Assembly: GCA_938085105.1 (NCBI GenBank)
Contig: CALKGK010000033.1
Span: forward strand, 1 to 53,075
Direction of reading: 5' to 3'
Length of the DNA: 53,075 nucleotides
Origin: an uncultured Flavobacteriales bacterium
GTDB taxonomy: Bacteria; Bacteroidota; Bacteroidia; Flavobacteriales_D; Sanyastnellaceae
Part shown: one piece after another, positions 52,336 to 53,075 of the stretch
Layout of the letters: each line of letters opens with the position of its first letter
How positions within the stretch are numbered: the first letter of the stretch is position 1
Notes under the pieces: model-generated
Seen by the model: only the letters and a program-made list of their open reading frames with translations
Database searches by the model: none
What the model was told of the DNA's origin: nothing
Position numbers and translations under genes: made by a program

Positions 52336-53075
52336 TTAATCGTATTTTCTTTGTCTGAACCAAGCGTTCTTGAAGTAAGGCGAAAGCGAAACTCCAATTT
52401 GCAAATTCAGGTAGTTTTCTCTGAGGAGATTGTTCTCCGTTGTCCCTCTCGTTCCAAGTTCCATGCCGAAATTGAATCTCGAGATACTTTTGGACGCCAA
52501 CATGGGGATGTTGATGGCAAAAGTGAAGGCTTCATCTTGCAATTGATAACTGTCTAACTGCAGATAAGTTTCGGCTGTTCGGACTCCAAAGTAGTAATGA
52601 GACCGGCCTAAAAAGTTTTTTGCGTCTTGAATACTCTTAGGAACAAACTTGATTCCTAGAGAACTTTCGGTGAAGTTGGCGAGCTGTGGATTGAAGAGGA
52701 CTCCGTCGATGTTTCGCTCAGATGTGCTCCACTCTTGGTTTCGAATTTCAGCGGCAAGGGTAACTTCTCGACCTTTTTTGCCTTGATAACGCACAGAGAA
52801 TCCTGTGGTCAAACGCTGTGGGATACTAGTGGTACCGGTTCCGTTGATGATGTAGGTGGTGTCAATGGGGAAAGAAACCAATGAAAATTCTTGGGTCGTT
52901 TCTCCGAGTTCCTTCAAGGAAGTGCTCCAGATCATTTCCGGTGTGTAGCTCACACCAGCGCTCAAGCTCCATCTTTCCCTGAGCTTTTTATCTTGATCGT
53001 AGTTCTGCTTGAGGATGTAGGTGTATTGCAAACCAATGTCAGCCCCAAAACCTTTCATTTTGTTTCTCGAAGTGA
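52336..53075 (-). CDS. Outer-membrane beta-barrel protein, C-terminal part (5' end outside window)
   Basis: The frame stays open through base 53075, so the ATG at 53058 is likely internal and 246 residues of a longer gene are visible. Alternating strands with aromatic ends (SLSAGVSYTPEMIW, VSFPIDTTYIINGTGTTSIP, LTTGFSVRYQGKKGREVTLA, SHYYFGVRTAETYLQLDSYQ, SRFNFGMELGTRGTTENNLL) and the terminal SPYFKNAWFRQRKYD are those of a Bacteroidota FadL-like/porin-like barrel family whose ends read W(F/I)xxRKYD. In flavobacteria the order pantothenate kinase, this barrel, TPR protein, lptC is common, so coaX may lie just outside the window. Confidence 0.8.
   Translation of the reverse strand, partial: TSRNKMKGFGADIGLQYTYILKQNYDQDKKLRERWSLSAGVSYTPEMIWSTSLKELGETTQEFSLVSFPIDTTYIINGTGTTSIPQRLTTGFSVRYQGKKGREVTLAAEIRNQEWSTSERNIDGVLFNPQLANFTESSLGIKFVPKSIQDAKNFLGRSHYYFGVRTAETYLQLDSYQLQDEAFTFAINIPMLASKSISRFNFGMELGTRGTTENNLLRENYLNLQIGVSLSPYFKNAWFRQRKYD

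Noticed and set aside
1-53075. CRISPR array, prophage, transposon or integron
   Set aside because: I found no regularly spaced direct repeats, transposase, integrase or phage structural genes; the only tRNA has no attachment-like duplicate that I could see.

Overview
The window comes from a member of Bacteroidota, most likely Flavobacteriia (Flavobacteriales). The evidence is a type IX secretion C-terminal domain, several families largely confined to this phylum (DUF5686, DUF4476, DUF4249, FecR with an STN-carrying TonB receptor), promoter-like sites of the TTG...TAnnTTTG type, few purine-rich Shine-Dalgarno sequences, and a gene order around lptC typical of flavobacteria. Base composition is moderate and even. 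I see no prophage, insertion sequence, CRISPR array or defence island. It reads as a compact core chromosome with a few accessory spots. Layout: (1) 1-9185: end of a secreted type IX cargo protein, riboflavin synthase, then a leftward envelope operon kdsD-tatC-DUF5686-lptB divergent from recQ. (2) 9267-15799: membrane fatty-acid hydroxylase-like protein, M20 amidohydrolase, half-size TSUP permease, a 1087-residue propeller/beta-barrel protein and a metallo-beta-lactamase-fold hydrolase. (3) 15767-23311: leftward PhoB/PhoR-like two-component pair, DUF4476 protein, and a pheT-acyltransferase-VOC operon. (4) 23541-25307: universal stress protein, tRNA-Pro(GGG), and a decayed lipoprotein gene that appears to have been broken by at least two frameshifts. 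(5) 25308-29191: single-domain response regulator, TonB-like protein, small conserved protein, two lipoproteins (one a cyclophilin), and pheS. (6) 29188-40189: leftward run with a TPR histidine kinase, M42 and M28 peptidases, cysS, a MORN-type secreted protein, threonine dehydrogenase, a LytS/LytR-type pair and an alpha/beta hydrolase. (7) 40359-45369: ECF sigma factor, TonB-dependent receptor, DUF4249 lipoprotein and FecR anti-sigma, a self-contained surface-signalling uptake unit with the anti-sigma gene last. (8) 45419-53075: queA, then a leftward envelope-biogenesis cluster (PpiD-like chaperone, CorC/GldE-like protein, small membrane protein, lptC, TPR protein, outer-membrane barrel cut by the window edge). 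Many genes serve the envelope: LPS transport and Kdo synthesis (lptB, lptC, kdsD), protein export and folding (tatC, PpiD, lipoprotein cyclophilin), surface uptake, and signal-peptide proteins that often carry Gln at the predicted mature N-terminus, alongside a glutaminyl-cyclase-like M28 enzyme. Neighbouring genes are tightly packed: 4-base ATGA overlaps, a 1-base TAATG overlap, and convergent pairs overlapping by 4 to 33 bases. The most notable items are the ECF/FecR unit with a duplicated motif flanking fecR, the frameshifted lipoprotein remnant, a perfect 11-base inverted repeat before the DUF4476 gene, and a large outer-membrane protein with a metalloprotease-like domain lacking its zinc motif.
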